NCBI GenBank assembly: GCA_023974075.1
Contig: CM043792.1
Span: 14,909,373-14,973,372, forward strand
Origin: Chaenocephalus aceratus
Lineage: Eukaryota > Chordata > Actinopteri > Perciformes > Channichthyidae
Direction: 5' to 3'
Length of the DNA stretch: 64,000 bases
Positions 25,771-40,641 of the stretch are shown piece by piece (position 1 is the first letter of the stretch; every line of letters starts with the position of its first letter). A program made the translations under genes and the position numbers. The notes beneath the pieces were generated by a model that had not been told where the DNA came from, made no database searches, and saw only the letters and a list, made by a program, of their open reading frames with translations.

Positions 25771-28700
25771 AAGACAAATTAAACCACCTTTTGCGTTAAA
25801 CCTTTTCATCATAGTTGCTGAAACTATCACTTTTTTTGGACAGTAAGGAATGATTCAAATAATATATTTAAAAGTCAAGTTATCTGTCTCCTAGTTCTCC
25901 TAATATTATTTCCGAGATTCAAACCCAACAAAAACAAACCAACCAATCAGAGCCGAGGAGTCTAACACAGACAGAATCACTGCTCATGAACTATTAAACT
26001 GCGTTGGTCAGATATGATTATGAATCAAGATTATTTGAGTGCATTGGCCATTTATTGCCTGAAATGTTTTCAGAAACATATTTTGGTATACTTATTAGCT
26101 GTAAAACAGGAAAGTTTGCTCCGACAGTTGGACGGTGCTTAGTTTTGGCTGGACTGTTAACAACATGTCGCCTGGTTCACAAATGTCCTCCTTTGGCAGC
26201 ATCTGATAATGCACAACTGTCAGGATATAGTGACAGTTTGAGAAAAAATAACAAATATATCAAAATGAACCAATTGAAACTTTATTCACCCAAATTGTTA
26301 ACTTATTCTGAAATAATTCCCATCTATGTGTTCTGTGTCTGAAACATTAGTGCCAACCTGTATGAATGCCTTCTCACACATGTACACCTCCAAGTGCCAA
26401 ACAAAACAAAAAACCTTTTTTATTGTGTCCTGTTGTCAGAGAGGGCTCGCTTAAATCAACAGCAGTCATTTGGCAAGAAACCGTCTGTGCATAGGTGTGA
26501 AAAAGTCCCTGCCTGCCTGGTGAAGGGAAAACAAGGGTGTTCAGGTTTGCTATAGTGTTACTTCTCTGGAGCCGCCATTGCTTTGTGCCAAGTTGGAATC
26601 CCCCGAGCCATGCATGGCTGAAACTCAACCTTCTCTGCGGTGATGTCATGAAGTAGATGGGTGTTGGAGAAAGTTGATCCCCTTGCCTCAGAGCGAAGCT
26701 TTGGGCTAGAAGCAAGAAGTTTGAGGATTGCACGCACATACAGTTACGTGTGCAATTAAACATTATCAATGTATTAGCCTCTCTAGGTTGCAGTATAATT
26801 ACTGACACATATAGCAAAGCCTTACTGTCTCTCTTATATATCCTGTCCCGTCGGACAAGTTGATGTTTGTCTTTCTTGTATCCTTATGTGAGGTTAAATA
26901 AAGAAACGTTGTAATAACAGACAAGTGAGAGTGATTAAAGGTAGAAACAGATACTCCAAGGGGCAAAAACACATAAATCTCCCTTCTTACACTCCCCCTG
27001 TCTTCACCCTCCTTCTCTCTCTCCACTCAGATGAATGAGGGGAATGCAAGTGAGTCAGTGGAGCGGTGCTGGGCCTAGGAATAGTGACAGACAGTCTCCT
27101 GTGTGCTGCTCACTTCAAAGCACCGCTGAAACCTGACTAGCTCCTTGTAAACAGTGCCGCCTGGCCCGAAGGCCCACTTCCTGCGCTTAACTCAACTTAA
27201 TGGTTGGCTTGTTTGGTTTTTCACCGAAGCAGAGAAATGAATGAAGAGCAAGAGAATGAAGTGAAGCGGCATGGGGTGGAGTGCTGCAGCAAGGGAGTGA
27301 GATTGTTTAAGGGTTTAAGGGAGGAGGGGTTTGGAGAGCATGATGGAAAATTCACTATTATTTGGTTGCTTTTGTCTTTCTCCAAGAAAAAAGAAAACAT
27401 CAAAGAAAGGGAAGCAAAGCAGAATCCAAATTAGGATAAATTACTGTGATATTTCCACTGAAACCTTGGATCTCAGATCATTAAAACTAAATGAAATCAG
27501 ATGAAAAAGTTTTCTCTCAGTAAATCTTCATGTGTTCTGGGGAAGTATTACCAACTTTGCCTATTGGCCTTACTTGTGGAGAACAAGGCATTTTGGTTAT
27601 AAAGGAAAACACTGTGAAACCTTCTCAACCTGTTAATATGTACTAGTAGTTGTCTGGAGTAGATCCCTTTCTCTTAAACAAAACGGTGCCCAGTTTTTCA
27701 GTAGCAACCGTCTATATGTTGTTGATCTCAGATCTTAAATCTTGCATGCAGCCGCTTCCTGCTTGCTCGAAGGCAAGAAGGGACAAGCCACGGAACGGGG
27801 GTAAGACAGGAAGAATGCTCCTGGAGTTGATATTATGGTGTCGCTCTTATTGGGAGAAGGGATAGTGTGAAAGCTTTGGCATGTCAGAAAAGGATCATGT
27901 TGTTAGTCACTAGCGCCACTGTTCTCATTTTCGCTGCCGAACCATTGTCTAAGTATGTGTTAACGTACCATTAACTTATTTCTTTGCTGCGATTTATATC
28001 AGGCCTATGAACTGGCTTAAAAAGGACAAAGGAAATCAGGATGGGGGGAAAAGGAAAAATACCCATAGTAAGCCTGTTTCTAATCAAATCTTGGCACAAA
28101 CTCAAGAAGAACTCCTGCTCTGAAGGCTAACACTGGATTAGTTGCAGTCATACATTATCATAACCATAGGAGAGCAGCTGAGATTTGCCAGAGCACATAC
28201 TGTATCTATCTGTCTCGCTCCCCCCTTGAAATCTCAACAGGAAGTTTAATATGTTCTTTCTCCTCTCTATCATTGCTCTCAGAGTGGTATGGAGCGTAAC
28301 AAGTTGGCAGGAGACTGAACATTTATCTTGCGTCCACTAGAAGCCATTTTTTGATTTGACAGCCTGCTTCACTCTTGTTGAGTTTAAAGCCCTATTTTTT
28401 CACTGAAAGAAAATATGATCCCACTGTAGTTTTGATGTTGAAGAACGACTAACTAACCAAAGAAAATCCAACCTAAAAATGTGTTTTGTGTTGATATCGC
28501 TTGGATTATTGGTCCTGCTGGTCTCTTTAAGGCTTAAATATGTCCAACTAAATCACTAAACACAGCCTCTCATACCTTATTTCGTAAATAAACAGCCATG
28601 GTTTGGCCTTGCAGTAGTGAGTAAAAGCATTACAAATAGTGGAAAGAAGTTTTGCATACAGAGCTTCCAAACTTTGGTGCATACATTTCATGCCTCATGA

Positions 28701-30137
28701 CATGCATTTGTCTGGGATTGTATGTCTCATAAGTGCAGGGATCACTCACTTCTTGCTTTGAAAAGAAAACAAACACATTATGGACCAACTGTGATACAAG
28801 AAGACACTCCTCCCCCCCCCCCCTCTGGCCTTCAGGGCGAGGTAGAACTGCAGGGTAAATGTGAGGGAGTGCCTCGGAGCCTGTCCAGCTGCTGAGCAGC
28901 GAGAGGTGCCGACAGCTGCGTGACAGATATTTTGAGAGCCTGCAGCACGCCTGGGATAATAATGGGCTTGATTGGGAGGAGTGTGTGTGAAGGGAAGGGA
29001 ATGGTTAATGTGTACTCAGACACCACAGTGTGTACACAAATCGTGCCACTCTCATAAACCTTCGGGTGATGGAGCAAGTAGCAAAGGACAACACGTGGAG
29101 GAATGATGTCCTAAGCTACTGTGGCATCTGTTTCTAACTTTTTACATTTATTAAGTTTCACATTTTGAGCTGAGCAGGCATATAAACTAGATTTACCAGT
29201 AAACATAATAGTGTCAGAGTATTATGTCTAAGAACTACATATACAGTATTGTTATGCCTCCTGTTTAAAATGTTGGTTTAACAATATGTGTGCTATACTG
29301 AGATGGATCATTTTTCAGAGTATGAATACACTGATAGCCCAAAGCAGTGTGTCTGATGTGTCATGTTTCATCACTTGTCTTGTAATGCATCTAGATGTTG
29401 TCCTCTAGTACTACAGATAAAGACGTGTAGTGAAATAATGAGACCTTTATTGACATTTATTTTGAAACTCTTCTCATTCCCTGTTCGATTGTGTTGTTGA
29501 ATACTTTAATGAAACATCTAAGTTGTTAGATATTATTTTGGCTACTAAACAAAGCAACTTTTTGATCTGTAATTGTCAGTAGGTGTAAGTAAAACGTTAC
29601 AATTTCTTCAAATAATAATGGGCCAATTGGAGTTTTGTTTCTATGCAGCCAGTCCTTAAAAGCAAGTCTAGAAAGCCACATCAATCAACAGCTGTGCAAG
29701 TAATCATTGAGCTTTAAATTGATGAGTCAATGAACCCCCTGCTGATGCATTACAAGGCAGTCAAATTATTCTTAGTTGCCCATTACTGCCAGGATGCAGC
29801 ATTTTAACCACCTGCATTTCCAGGTAAACAAGGTGTGTTAAATGGAACGACGTCGCCCTAATCCAGTCTGTGAAACGTGGCTCTCCCGTGGGCCCCCGGG
29901 AGGCCTCAGGCTTTGACGATGACTTATTGAGTCGGCTCCTCTCTGGCGAGCGCCGGCCCCCCCTGCTTTAATGGAGGCGCTCTTAACAGCACTTTCTGAG
30001 GAATTTACAGCCCTGGCCCCGACCCACTCCCATCCAGCAGAGAGAGAGCGGAGCACACTGCAGCCTTGTCCCAACAGAGCCAGCAGTGGAAATGTACAGC
30101 TTCAGGTAGGTGTGTGTGCCCATTTGTCCCTGTATAT

Positions 30138-30140
<3 letters not shown>
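25771..30140. other. Gene-free spacer downstream of fzd2
   Basis: No splice-phased or domain-bearing frame. A 147-codon minus-strand frame at 26374-26817 has no recognisable feature. Stretches at about 28840-29000 (several CAGCTG E-boxes) and 29690-29960 are complex and could be conserved enhancers, but this is untested. Confidence 0.45.

Positions 30141-30208
<68 letters not shown>
30141..30208. repeat. (TG)n microsatellite
   Basis: Perfect TG run of 34 units. Confidence 0.97.
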
Positions 30209-30210
<2 letters not shown>

Positions 30211-30867
30211 CACTTGGCTGCATGGGCTTTCTGCGCTTTTGCTCATGAGTGTAAATCTAAGTGAATGAGTGAGCGGTTAAAGGAGGGCTCCAGTTCTGTA
30301 GGTTCTCTCTGTAATTCCACTCTCTGCACGGCGTAATCACTTCCATGTGGGCCCTCACCGACAGCAGTGGTGGAGGGGCCTCATCGCAAAGGTGGGAGTT
30401 AAACACAGCGACTCATGCAGGCTCACAAATGCTCTCTCTTCACTGACGTAACAGAAGGCCAGAAGATTTTATTTTTCTTTGGACTGGGTGTTTCTTCATT
30501 CTTCATTCCTGTGTTGAGTAATTTCCAAAGGAACATAGCGTATCAAACCACAAATGCGTAATGTCTCAGACTTGTGTGATACAATACATCCCTCAGTTTG
30601 AGGAGCAGGAAAGCCAGTATGCCTAACCTATGCTAGTTAGTGTCCAATAAAGATATTCTGGTGAATTTTCCTTTGCATCCTGTGTTGTTTTGGTGGGTCC
30701 CACTTCACATGATGCTTTCAGCCCCAAGGACTTCTGGGCCAGACAGTCACGGTCAATGTGTGAAGCCAACAGAGCGGAAAACAAAAGGGCCTTCGCACAA
30801 CAGGATTGACATTTGCTCTTTTAGCCAAATGGGAGTGATACTATAAAAAGGTACAATAAATCCTGAT

Positions 30868-30869
<2 letters not shown>
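30209..30869. other. Non-coding spacer
   Basis: Short spacer between the TG and GA repeats; nothing recognisable in it. Confidence 0.5.

Positions 30870-30940
<71 letters not shown>
30870..30940. repeat. (GA)n microsatellite, left half
   Basis: Perfect GA run that stops at the left end of the insertion at 30944. Confidence 0.95.
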
Positions 30941-30942
<2 letters not shown>

Positions 30943-30943
30943 A

Positions 30944-33092
<2,149 letters not shown>

Positions 33093-33612
33093 AAGGTGGG
33101 GTAGGTTTCTCAATACTCTAATTTCCCCTCCTCGACTCCTATCCTCGATACTTAGTCCCGCCCACAGGAGATGCGAGCGGAGGACTGAGGAGGGGAATCG
33201 AGGAGAGAGCAGGGGAAGCAGCAGGCGGTTAGAGAAATGAGAACTCCTCTCCTCTGAGCGGTCATTTTAAAGAGACGTCCATCAATGATGACAGGAGGCA
33301 CAGCAGCCCTCTGTCTGATGGACAGATGTGTTCATGACGACTTATATTTACTTTTAATAATTGACAGTGCGGTATAATGAGACAATATAACATATACACA
33401 CATAAATATATACAATTTCAGAATCAAACACGTTATTATGAGAGTGCTCTCATACTTAACACAATCAGAGACTGGATATATCCCCCCCTCTCTCTCGCTG
33501 AAATGGGAAATTGAAATTACGGGCCAAAAGTTGTATTTACAAGTATTAAAAGTAAGCATAGGACACCAAACCAACTGAGACCCGTCTGTCCGCCGCATCT
33601 ACGCATTGTACA
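33093..33612. mobile_element. MITE-like repeat remnant
   Basis: It starts TTAAAGGTGGGGTAGG, the same end as the TTAA-flanked element at 52224-52616. The following DNA differs (CCCCTCCTCGACTCCTATCC and GGACTGAGGAGGGGAATCGA form an imperfect foldback), so it is a nested or related element. No coding capacity. Confidence 0.5.
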
Positions 33613-35518
33613 ACCAACACGTTCTCACTCCCATCCCGTCACATATTGACGGACGGTCAGGGCCCCTCCCCGTCGCTATATTACGTACAGGGTACCCCTT
33701 TCCCGTCAGGCTTCTACGGGCAGGGCGTCCCATAGACCTTCATTGCGGACAGCGGACCCCTTGACCGTCAGGCTTCTACGGTCAGGGCGTCCCATAGACC
33801 TTCATAGACCACGTGATCAACAACGATGGCCGACCTTCGTGTTATTCTCGGTGGAAAATGCCTATTTTAAGGTTCATTTGGCCATTAAAATGCGTTTTGA
33901 TGTCATTTTATGCGAGTAATGAGGTTTTATTTCTGATTATGTGTGCAGTACATGTACATGATGTTTAGTTTGCTAGTTATGACAAAGATTACTTCATGAA
34001 TGTGTACACATTCATGGTTGCTAAGGTGGTTGCTATGGACGCTGCAACAGCTCCCAGACCACGTGATCAACAACAATGGCCAACCTTCGTGTTATTCTCG
34101 GTGGAAAATGCCTATTTTAAGGTTCATTTGGCCATTCAAATGCGTTTTGATGTCATTTTATGCGAGTAATGAGTAATTATTTGTGCAGTACATGTACATG
34201 ATGTTTAGTTTGCTAGTTATGACGAAGATTACTTCATGAATGTGTACACATGGTTGCTAACGTTTTTTTGATGGAAATGTGTTTTTTCCTCTGTACTTGC
34301 ACTTATTGGGAGAATCTAAAGGAAAGAACATCCCAAATATTCATTTAGGTCTTTATTTTTAGACCTTTAGTGTTGCCGTCTGTGAGGAAAATACATGGGG
34401 CTCAGAGCCTCGTATTTTTTAAATCTTTTTTCCTTCTAATTTGTTATTCTTTTCAAAATAACACACTGTGATTTACTCACCAATAACACACAATTATCCT
34501 TGCTTTTATTTATTGGTTTAATTCCATAATCTCGGGCTTTTTTGGCGTTCGTCAGGAACTGAATTTCAAAATAAAAATAACCGGAAACAGACGTAGGCAT
34601 TTCGAGCGATTACCCAAGATCCTCAGCTATGCTGATTGGATGTTTTAGCCGCAATGCATCCCAGCATGCATTGGTGCATTTGGTGTTTATATTATATGAA
34701 ATCCGGAAAAATTATATGAAATCCGGAAAACATATTAAAAGAATAAAAGAATACTTAATTCCGAGTGCTCTTGCTTTTCTCTTTGAAATTCATCACATAA
34801 CGGCATTGTAATACACGTTTCGGCTGCATTAAATATTACAGATCTGCCGTAGTTCTTTATTTATAGAGCCCTGATGAGAAGACCTTTGGAAAAACTGAAG
34901 AAATGCCGCCGAAACTGAATACTTGACGTGGATTATAGATATATCAACAATTAAAAAACATCTTCAATTTCTCTTCACACAATACGTCTCCTTGCAGTAT
35001 CAACACTAATTCGGCTGACTTTTACATTTGATATAATTCATAGATAGGTTATATTTACACCATAACGGTGCACAGCTGATATAAAAGGACTTGTAATTTT
35101 TAAAGATATTACTGATTTGAATTGGATTGAATTTTGAATGTAAGAATGTAAATACTGAGTCTGAAATAGTATAGCAATATGCTGTAAAATTATGTGAAAG
35201 CATGAATAAAACTACACATCTTCAGATGTGGTACACAAGTGTCCTACACTAATAATACAAAGTTATTATGGCTGTGTGTACCTTGTGTGCACCGCCTAGT
35301 GGTTAAAGCACGTTATTGAATTATTGTTTTTATGTGTTATATTTGATTAAAAAAATATTAAGAGTACATATACTTTCATAGGGGGAAAGTAGAAGGTCTG
35401 TGATAGCAATATAGAATATAAAAAATACCCTGTACGTAATATAGCGATGGGGAGGGGCCCTGACCGGGCCCTGACCGTCCGTCAATATATGACGGGATGG
35501 GAGTGAGAACGTGTTGGT
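33613..35518. mobile_element. 1.9-kb DNA element with ~80-bp terminal inverted repeats
   Basis: Ends begin ACCAACACGTTCTCACTCCC on the left and the exact reverse complement on the right. Pairing continues for about 80 bp through GACGGACGGTCAGGGCCC to a TATTACGTACAGGGT block, with one 11-bp duplication in the right arm. Flanks ATTGTACA and ATTAAACA match at 6 of 8 positions, compatible with an 8-bp target duplication. Inside are two tandem copies of a ~200-bp unit (33804-34020 and 34054-34258) and a doubled CGTCAGGCTTCTACGG unit near 33708/33768. There is no transposase frame. Near-identical TIRs suggest a recent insertion. The family is not recognised; hAT-like by target size. Confidence 0.8.
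35018..35426. repeat. Left arm of ~400-bp inverted repeat
   Basis: Matches the reverse complement of 36425-36825 at roughly 97% by eye over its whole length. It occupies the internal right part of the TIR element at 33613-35518 and stops just before that element's right TIR. Confidence 0.9.
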
Positions 35519-35640
35519 ATTAAACACATTGGTGTTATCAAATGTAAAACATATAATTAATAAATGGGTGAAAATCGCTGTCCATAATGCGCAGCATCAA
35601 TATATAGCATTAATATATACCCACATGACAACTCATTGAT
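35519..35640. repeat. Dispersed repeat block, copy 1
   Basis: AAACACATTGGTGTTATCAA and the following ACATATAATTAATA, ATGGGTGAAAAT and CCACATGACA recur in the same order at 59610-59695. The family is unknown. Confidence 0.75.
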
Positions 35641-36424
35641 ACTTTGTAATTCTACTCCACTACAATTCAGAGGTTAACCTGGTATTTTTACTCCACTACA
35701 CTTATTTGAGTTACTTTGCAGATTCTGATTAATGATGTGAAATATAAACAACCCTTAAATCAGACTTTAGTTACACCTGAGTACAATTCAGGGGAGGTGA
35801 TTGTCAGGTGCCAACAATCAGGAGAGATATTTGATAGTTGGTGCTTGAGAAGACTAAACATGTGTCTGCAATTGACATTAATGGAAACGAGTAATAAAGT
35901 ATATTAATTACTCGTTATTCTCTACTAATAGTTAATTAAAGACTATATATTATGGCTATTTTGCACATCCCTTTCAAGATTTTAAAGGTTTATTGACATA
36001 TCATATACACAACTACGGTGTAGTTATGCAATGAATGAAAAACTTGGGTCACAGGTTCCTCAACAGTGCATTACAAGACATCTATCAATATGTGTGTACC
36101 TCCACCATTAAACTGTCATATTCTGCACATTTCTTATTCTATCTACATACATATGTATAATATCAGTTAAAATAAGTGCTTCAACATAGTTAACATTGCA
36201 GGAAAGCAATATATTAGACGTTAAGTACTTTGTCAGGCTTAATATTTATCTGTAGATAGATACCCTCAAAGTTTTTTTCTTATTTAAAAGAAGACCTTAA
36301 TCTGTTATTTAATGTTTAAATAAAGGTTAATTCGTTTTTCTGTTTTGCACCTCGTCCTATTAATATCTTTGTACATCCTGCACTAAACTGTTTTATTGTA
36401 GAGATCACTTATAGTATCTTCTTG

Positions 36425-36825
36425 ATTTTTTATATTCTATATTTCTATCACAGACCTTCTAATTTCCCCCTATGAAAGTATATGTACTCTTAATATTTTT
36501 TTAATCAAATATAACACATAAAAACAATAATTCAATAACGTGCTTTAACCACTATGCGGTGCACACAAGGTACACACAGCCATAATAACTTTGTATTATT
36601 AGTGTAGGACACTTGTGTACCACATCTGAAGATGTGTAGTTTTATTCATGCTTTCACATAATTTTACAGCATATTGCTATACTATTTCAGACTCAGTATT
36701 TACATTCTTACATTCAAAATTCAATCCAATTCAAATCAGTAATATCTTTAAAGTCCTTTTATATCAGCTGTGCACCGTTATGGTGTAAATATAACCTATC
36801 TATGAATTATATCAAATGTAAAAGT
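36425..36825. repeat. Right arm of ~400-bp inverted repeat
   Basis: Reverse-complement partner of 35018-35426, separated by a ~1-kb AT-rich spacer. It lacks the TIR that adjoins the left arm, so it looks like an internal fragment of a second, oppositely oriented copy. Confidence 0.9.
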
Positions 36826-38589
36826 TCGACCAGTTGGTTGAGGCTCATAAAAACAAAACTGTGTGGTCAGTTATCAAAATAAAAAATAGTTTGTGTGGTT
36901 ATTTGTGTCCCATTTGATAAAAAAAAGCAAACAAATAATTTGTTTTCATAGCTTTTTTCTTGGTCTGGTAGTTAAAGGGTAAGGAGGCGTTTCCTATCCA
37001 AGCATCAGGTGTGATCATGTGACCTCTTAATGGGGCATCTGACTTGTTTATTAGATTCAAGTACATATTGAAGAATATACTTTCTACTGCTGATATGGTA
37101 ACGATAACATGAAGCTTTAACATTGGTCACAGAGGGGAAGATGGGAGATGTTAATGTGCTATTTTAGGCTCCCTTCTAAGTGTTTTTATGCACCTGCAAT
37201 TCTTAAATATGATAGTAATGTTGGATCCACAAGGTGCTGTACAGTGTTTTACTTTTATGCCCGAGAATGAAGCATCCTTGTCTCCTCTAAAGGTCCCAGT
37301 GAGACTAAAGAGTGTTTATTAAACCAGCAGGAAATGACACAATGTACCTGTAAAGATTGATGTTATGCTAGGTTTTCTATCTGTTTCTATTTAAAATGCT
37401 GCAGGTAATGAAATAAAACACATGAACTTTTAGAAAAAGCTTCTAGAAAGTAAAGGGAGATTATTGGAACCCTCTTACAATATAGAATGTATTAAATACA
37501 GATACACTGCTGCATTGACAGAGTGAACATATAAGAAAGAAGCATTATGGGCTACAGTTAACAGTACGTAGTTGTCCTCCAGGTGGAGCCAGTGTCTTCA
37601 TTCTGATGGTGTGAGGGCTGACTACTGCTGCAGCCACAGTGGATAGATGTCACTTTCTGAAGAACACTTGCAGTTTTAGATCCTTATTTTTAGGAGTCCT
37701 TGTTTAACCCTTTGACTGCCACATTTTACTGTCTGACTTTTACTGGAGAACTGACTCAACCTGAATGTAACATTAGCATGTATGTGACAGAATTACATGT
37801 TGTTTACTTTATGACCTTTAAGATATATCTTGATATAAGAGACAAATGATTTGCTATAACACCCTAAGTTTTTGTGACTAAGGAGATGTAAGTATTGGCG
37901 GAAGTTTGCATGTGCAACAACTTCCTCAAATATATCAAGAAACTACGGGTTCCTTTACCGGTTAGAAGTAATAGTCTGCTAGGCCCAATATATCTTACTT
38001 CCTAATTTCGTAGGGTTTACATGTGTAATGTCTGATGCAAACAGTTCCAGTCGTATTTGTTCTAACTTTCGTAGGAAAATTATTCATAATCCATATCTTT
38101 AGTTTTTTGCATTTGTTAGGTTTCATTGTCACTCACATTGCATTACTTTCACTTTTGATGCACTACGAAGATTCTTCTCCAAGGACTGAATCCATTTCTT
38201 CAGTCTGCTGTGACTATCTGTAGTCTACATCTCCCCCTTCGTGTTTAGATTCAGGAGTCATGTTGGATAGTTCTGCAAAGACAGACGTTTTTTGTTTGTT
38301 TTATCACTCCAGTCGTTCACATACATACCAACCTGCATGCCATCATTTATAGCTGCAGAATCTAGACAGGGAAGTAGATTATTGGGTCAGTCAGCATGCC
38401 CCCTCCTGGTCTAGACTCTATTGTGTGCAAGTGGCCCTGTGCCTGAGTGACATTAATTATGTTCCTAGAGCCAATGCTCTGTGGGACTCATTATCACCGT
38501 TTCCTCTTAATGAGCAGCTCTGCAGCGTCAGAGTCTCTGCCAACTTTCTTTCCGTGTGCTTTCTTTTTCACAGGAATCTGTCAGATATT
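36826..38589. other. Non-coding spacer
   Basis: AT-rich and gene-free. No element ends found. Confidence 0.5.
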
Positions 38590-39462
38590 ATTTAGAGCAG
38601 GGGTTCTCAACCCCCGGTCCGCGGACCGGTACCGGGCCGCGGAGGTGTTACTGCCGGGCCGCGAAATAGCTGTGAGTTTATCGTAATATTTGCAGAATTA
38701 TAAATATATAAAAATATGTTGTCATAATATTTTTTTCAAAAAGTGTGTAATGTTCACACCTATACCAGTCATTATTATTTCATCATTGTGCGCACGAGAA
38801 AGTTACCGGTGCGCCAAGAGGAGCGTACAGGAACCGTTTAATTGCAGACTGCTATGTTTATGTGGGGAAATGGCAGTGCATAAATTATTTGAGATATATT
38901 TCAAACTCGGACTTCATTTTAAGGACATGTCGGCCAGGGGTATAGAGCTATATGTTTATTTTATTAGCTTTTCATTTTAATGACTGATTTAAAATGCCAT
39001 TTTCTTAATGTCTTTCATTTTTTTGTAAAGCACTTTGAATTGCCTTGTGTTGAAAAGTGCTATATAAATAAACTTGCCTTGCCTTTGTTTAAGCACCGGA
39101 TTGGCAAAACAAGAGAGTAAACCAGTCTGCCTTGATCTATGAATTCATGTCCGGGACTCTCACGGTATCTGCTGCCTCCCCGCAGCTGTTTTATAGAAGG
39201 AAAACCTCCTTCACTTCATGAAATGGCTGCAGCATCAGGAGGCAGCGGGACGTGTAACTCCGCCTCTGAGAAGTGCAGCACCAGCGCGCCGAGAGCTGTG
39301 CCTTTTTACGCACCGCCTTCGCTGTGTTTACCTTCATCAGAACAGCGAGTGACTGCAGGCTGCTACGTATTAACCACACACATCTCTACACACATCGAAC
39401 TGCCCGATTACTCCTCCTTTTATTAGTTTTATGAAGGAGATGTCCAGTCACCAAGGCGCTTG

Positions 39463-39541
<79 letters not shown>
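39463..39541. repeat. (TG)n microsatellite inside the hAT element
   Basis: Perfect TG run. The flanking sequence (ATGAAGGAG, GACACCGGCATTTGTTTTCA) is the inverse of that around the (CA)n run at 39772. Confidence 0.95.
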
Positions 39542-39543
<2 letters not shown>

Positions 39544-39771
39544 CTGCTCAGCTCAGCTCTGTGTTTGTGTCTGTCCGACACCGGCATTTGTTTTCAAATG
39601 ACCATGAACAGTAATTTACACACATCTGGCTAACTCCATAGGTAGCCTATATGCGGGTGTTTCCAAAATAAATTAGTTTAATCTTAATCTCGATGTAGTG
39701 CTAAATGCTGTCGGACGTGCACCGGAACGAACGTCACTATCATAATATCTTCTGAAAACAAATGCCAGTGT

Positions 39772-39892
<121 letters not shown>

Positions 39893-40258
39893 CCTTCATA
39901 ATGCGCCTTCTCCTCGTTTTCCCATCACTGGATTATCCGTAAATCATACAAACAAAACCAAAACGTTGATTTATCTGTTTTCCCGTTTTGGTTTAAAAAC
40001 TGAATAACGTTGGTTTTTTGGTTTTCCTTTTTTCCGAAAAACCAAAAAACGACACCGGTTATTTTTTAAACGTTGTTAATAGGTTTTGGATGCATATTGT
40101 TCTAGTATTTGTTCAGGTTGTTACATGCAATTAGCCTCTGTTGCTGCTGGTGGTGAGTAAATATTAAAATCAGTTAAAATTGACAACCGGTCAGCGATTT
40201 TTTTTAATGTAGCTGCCGGTCCTTGGCACAATAAAGGTTGGGAACCCCTGATTTAGAG

Positions 40259-40641
40259 CTTTGAGTCAGACCTCATGAGGTAATGTGTCAATCATAATGT
40301 GCTACTATGTGCAGAAGAGATTGAAGGCCCATCTACTAATGACTATGTACCCTTGTGAGCTGTGAACCCTAATTTCATTTGATATCATGCTTTGTGTGGG
40401 TGTCTTGTGCACTCATCCTTGGCTGAGATTGATATTGAAAGTGGATGACATTGTTGATGATGTTGGAAATTGTTGATGATATTGGTGATGTTGTTAATGA
40501 TGTCAGGAATTATGTCTTGAATGTTGTTGTATTATTGTTGTATTATTGTTGTATTGTTTTAAGTGTCGGACCGCAGGAAGAGTAGCTTTTGTCAAGAGCA
40601 AAACCTAATGGGGATCCTTAATAAACATAAACATAAACATA
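40259..40641 (+). repeat. Retroposon tail with (AAACAT) repeats
   Basis: Ends in GGACCGCAGGAAGAGTAGC, then CCTAATGGGGATCCTTAATA and three ACATAA units, a layout seen at 3' ends of fish LINEs. The segment before it (40430-40560) is GATGTTGTTG-type low complexity. No frame remains. Confidence 0.55.

Noticed and set aside
26374..26817. 147-codon minus-strand frame
   Set aside because: No recognisable domain, no neighbouring exons, and composition like the surrounding non-coding DNA.
33690..33810. CRISPR-like direct repeats
   Set aside because: Only two copies of each unit, inside a eukaryotic transposon; it is an internal tandem duplication.
39139..39426. 95-codon frame as a separate gene
   Set aside because: It lies wholly inside a hAT element and is shared with a reversed copy at 48000-48530, so it is transposon-derived.
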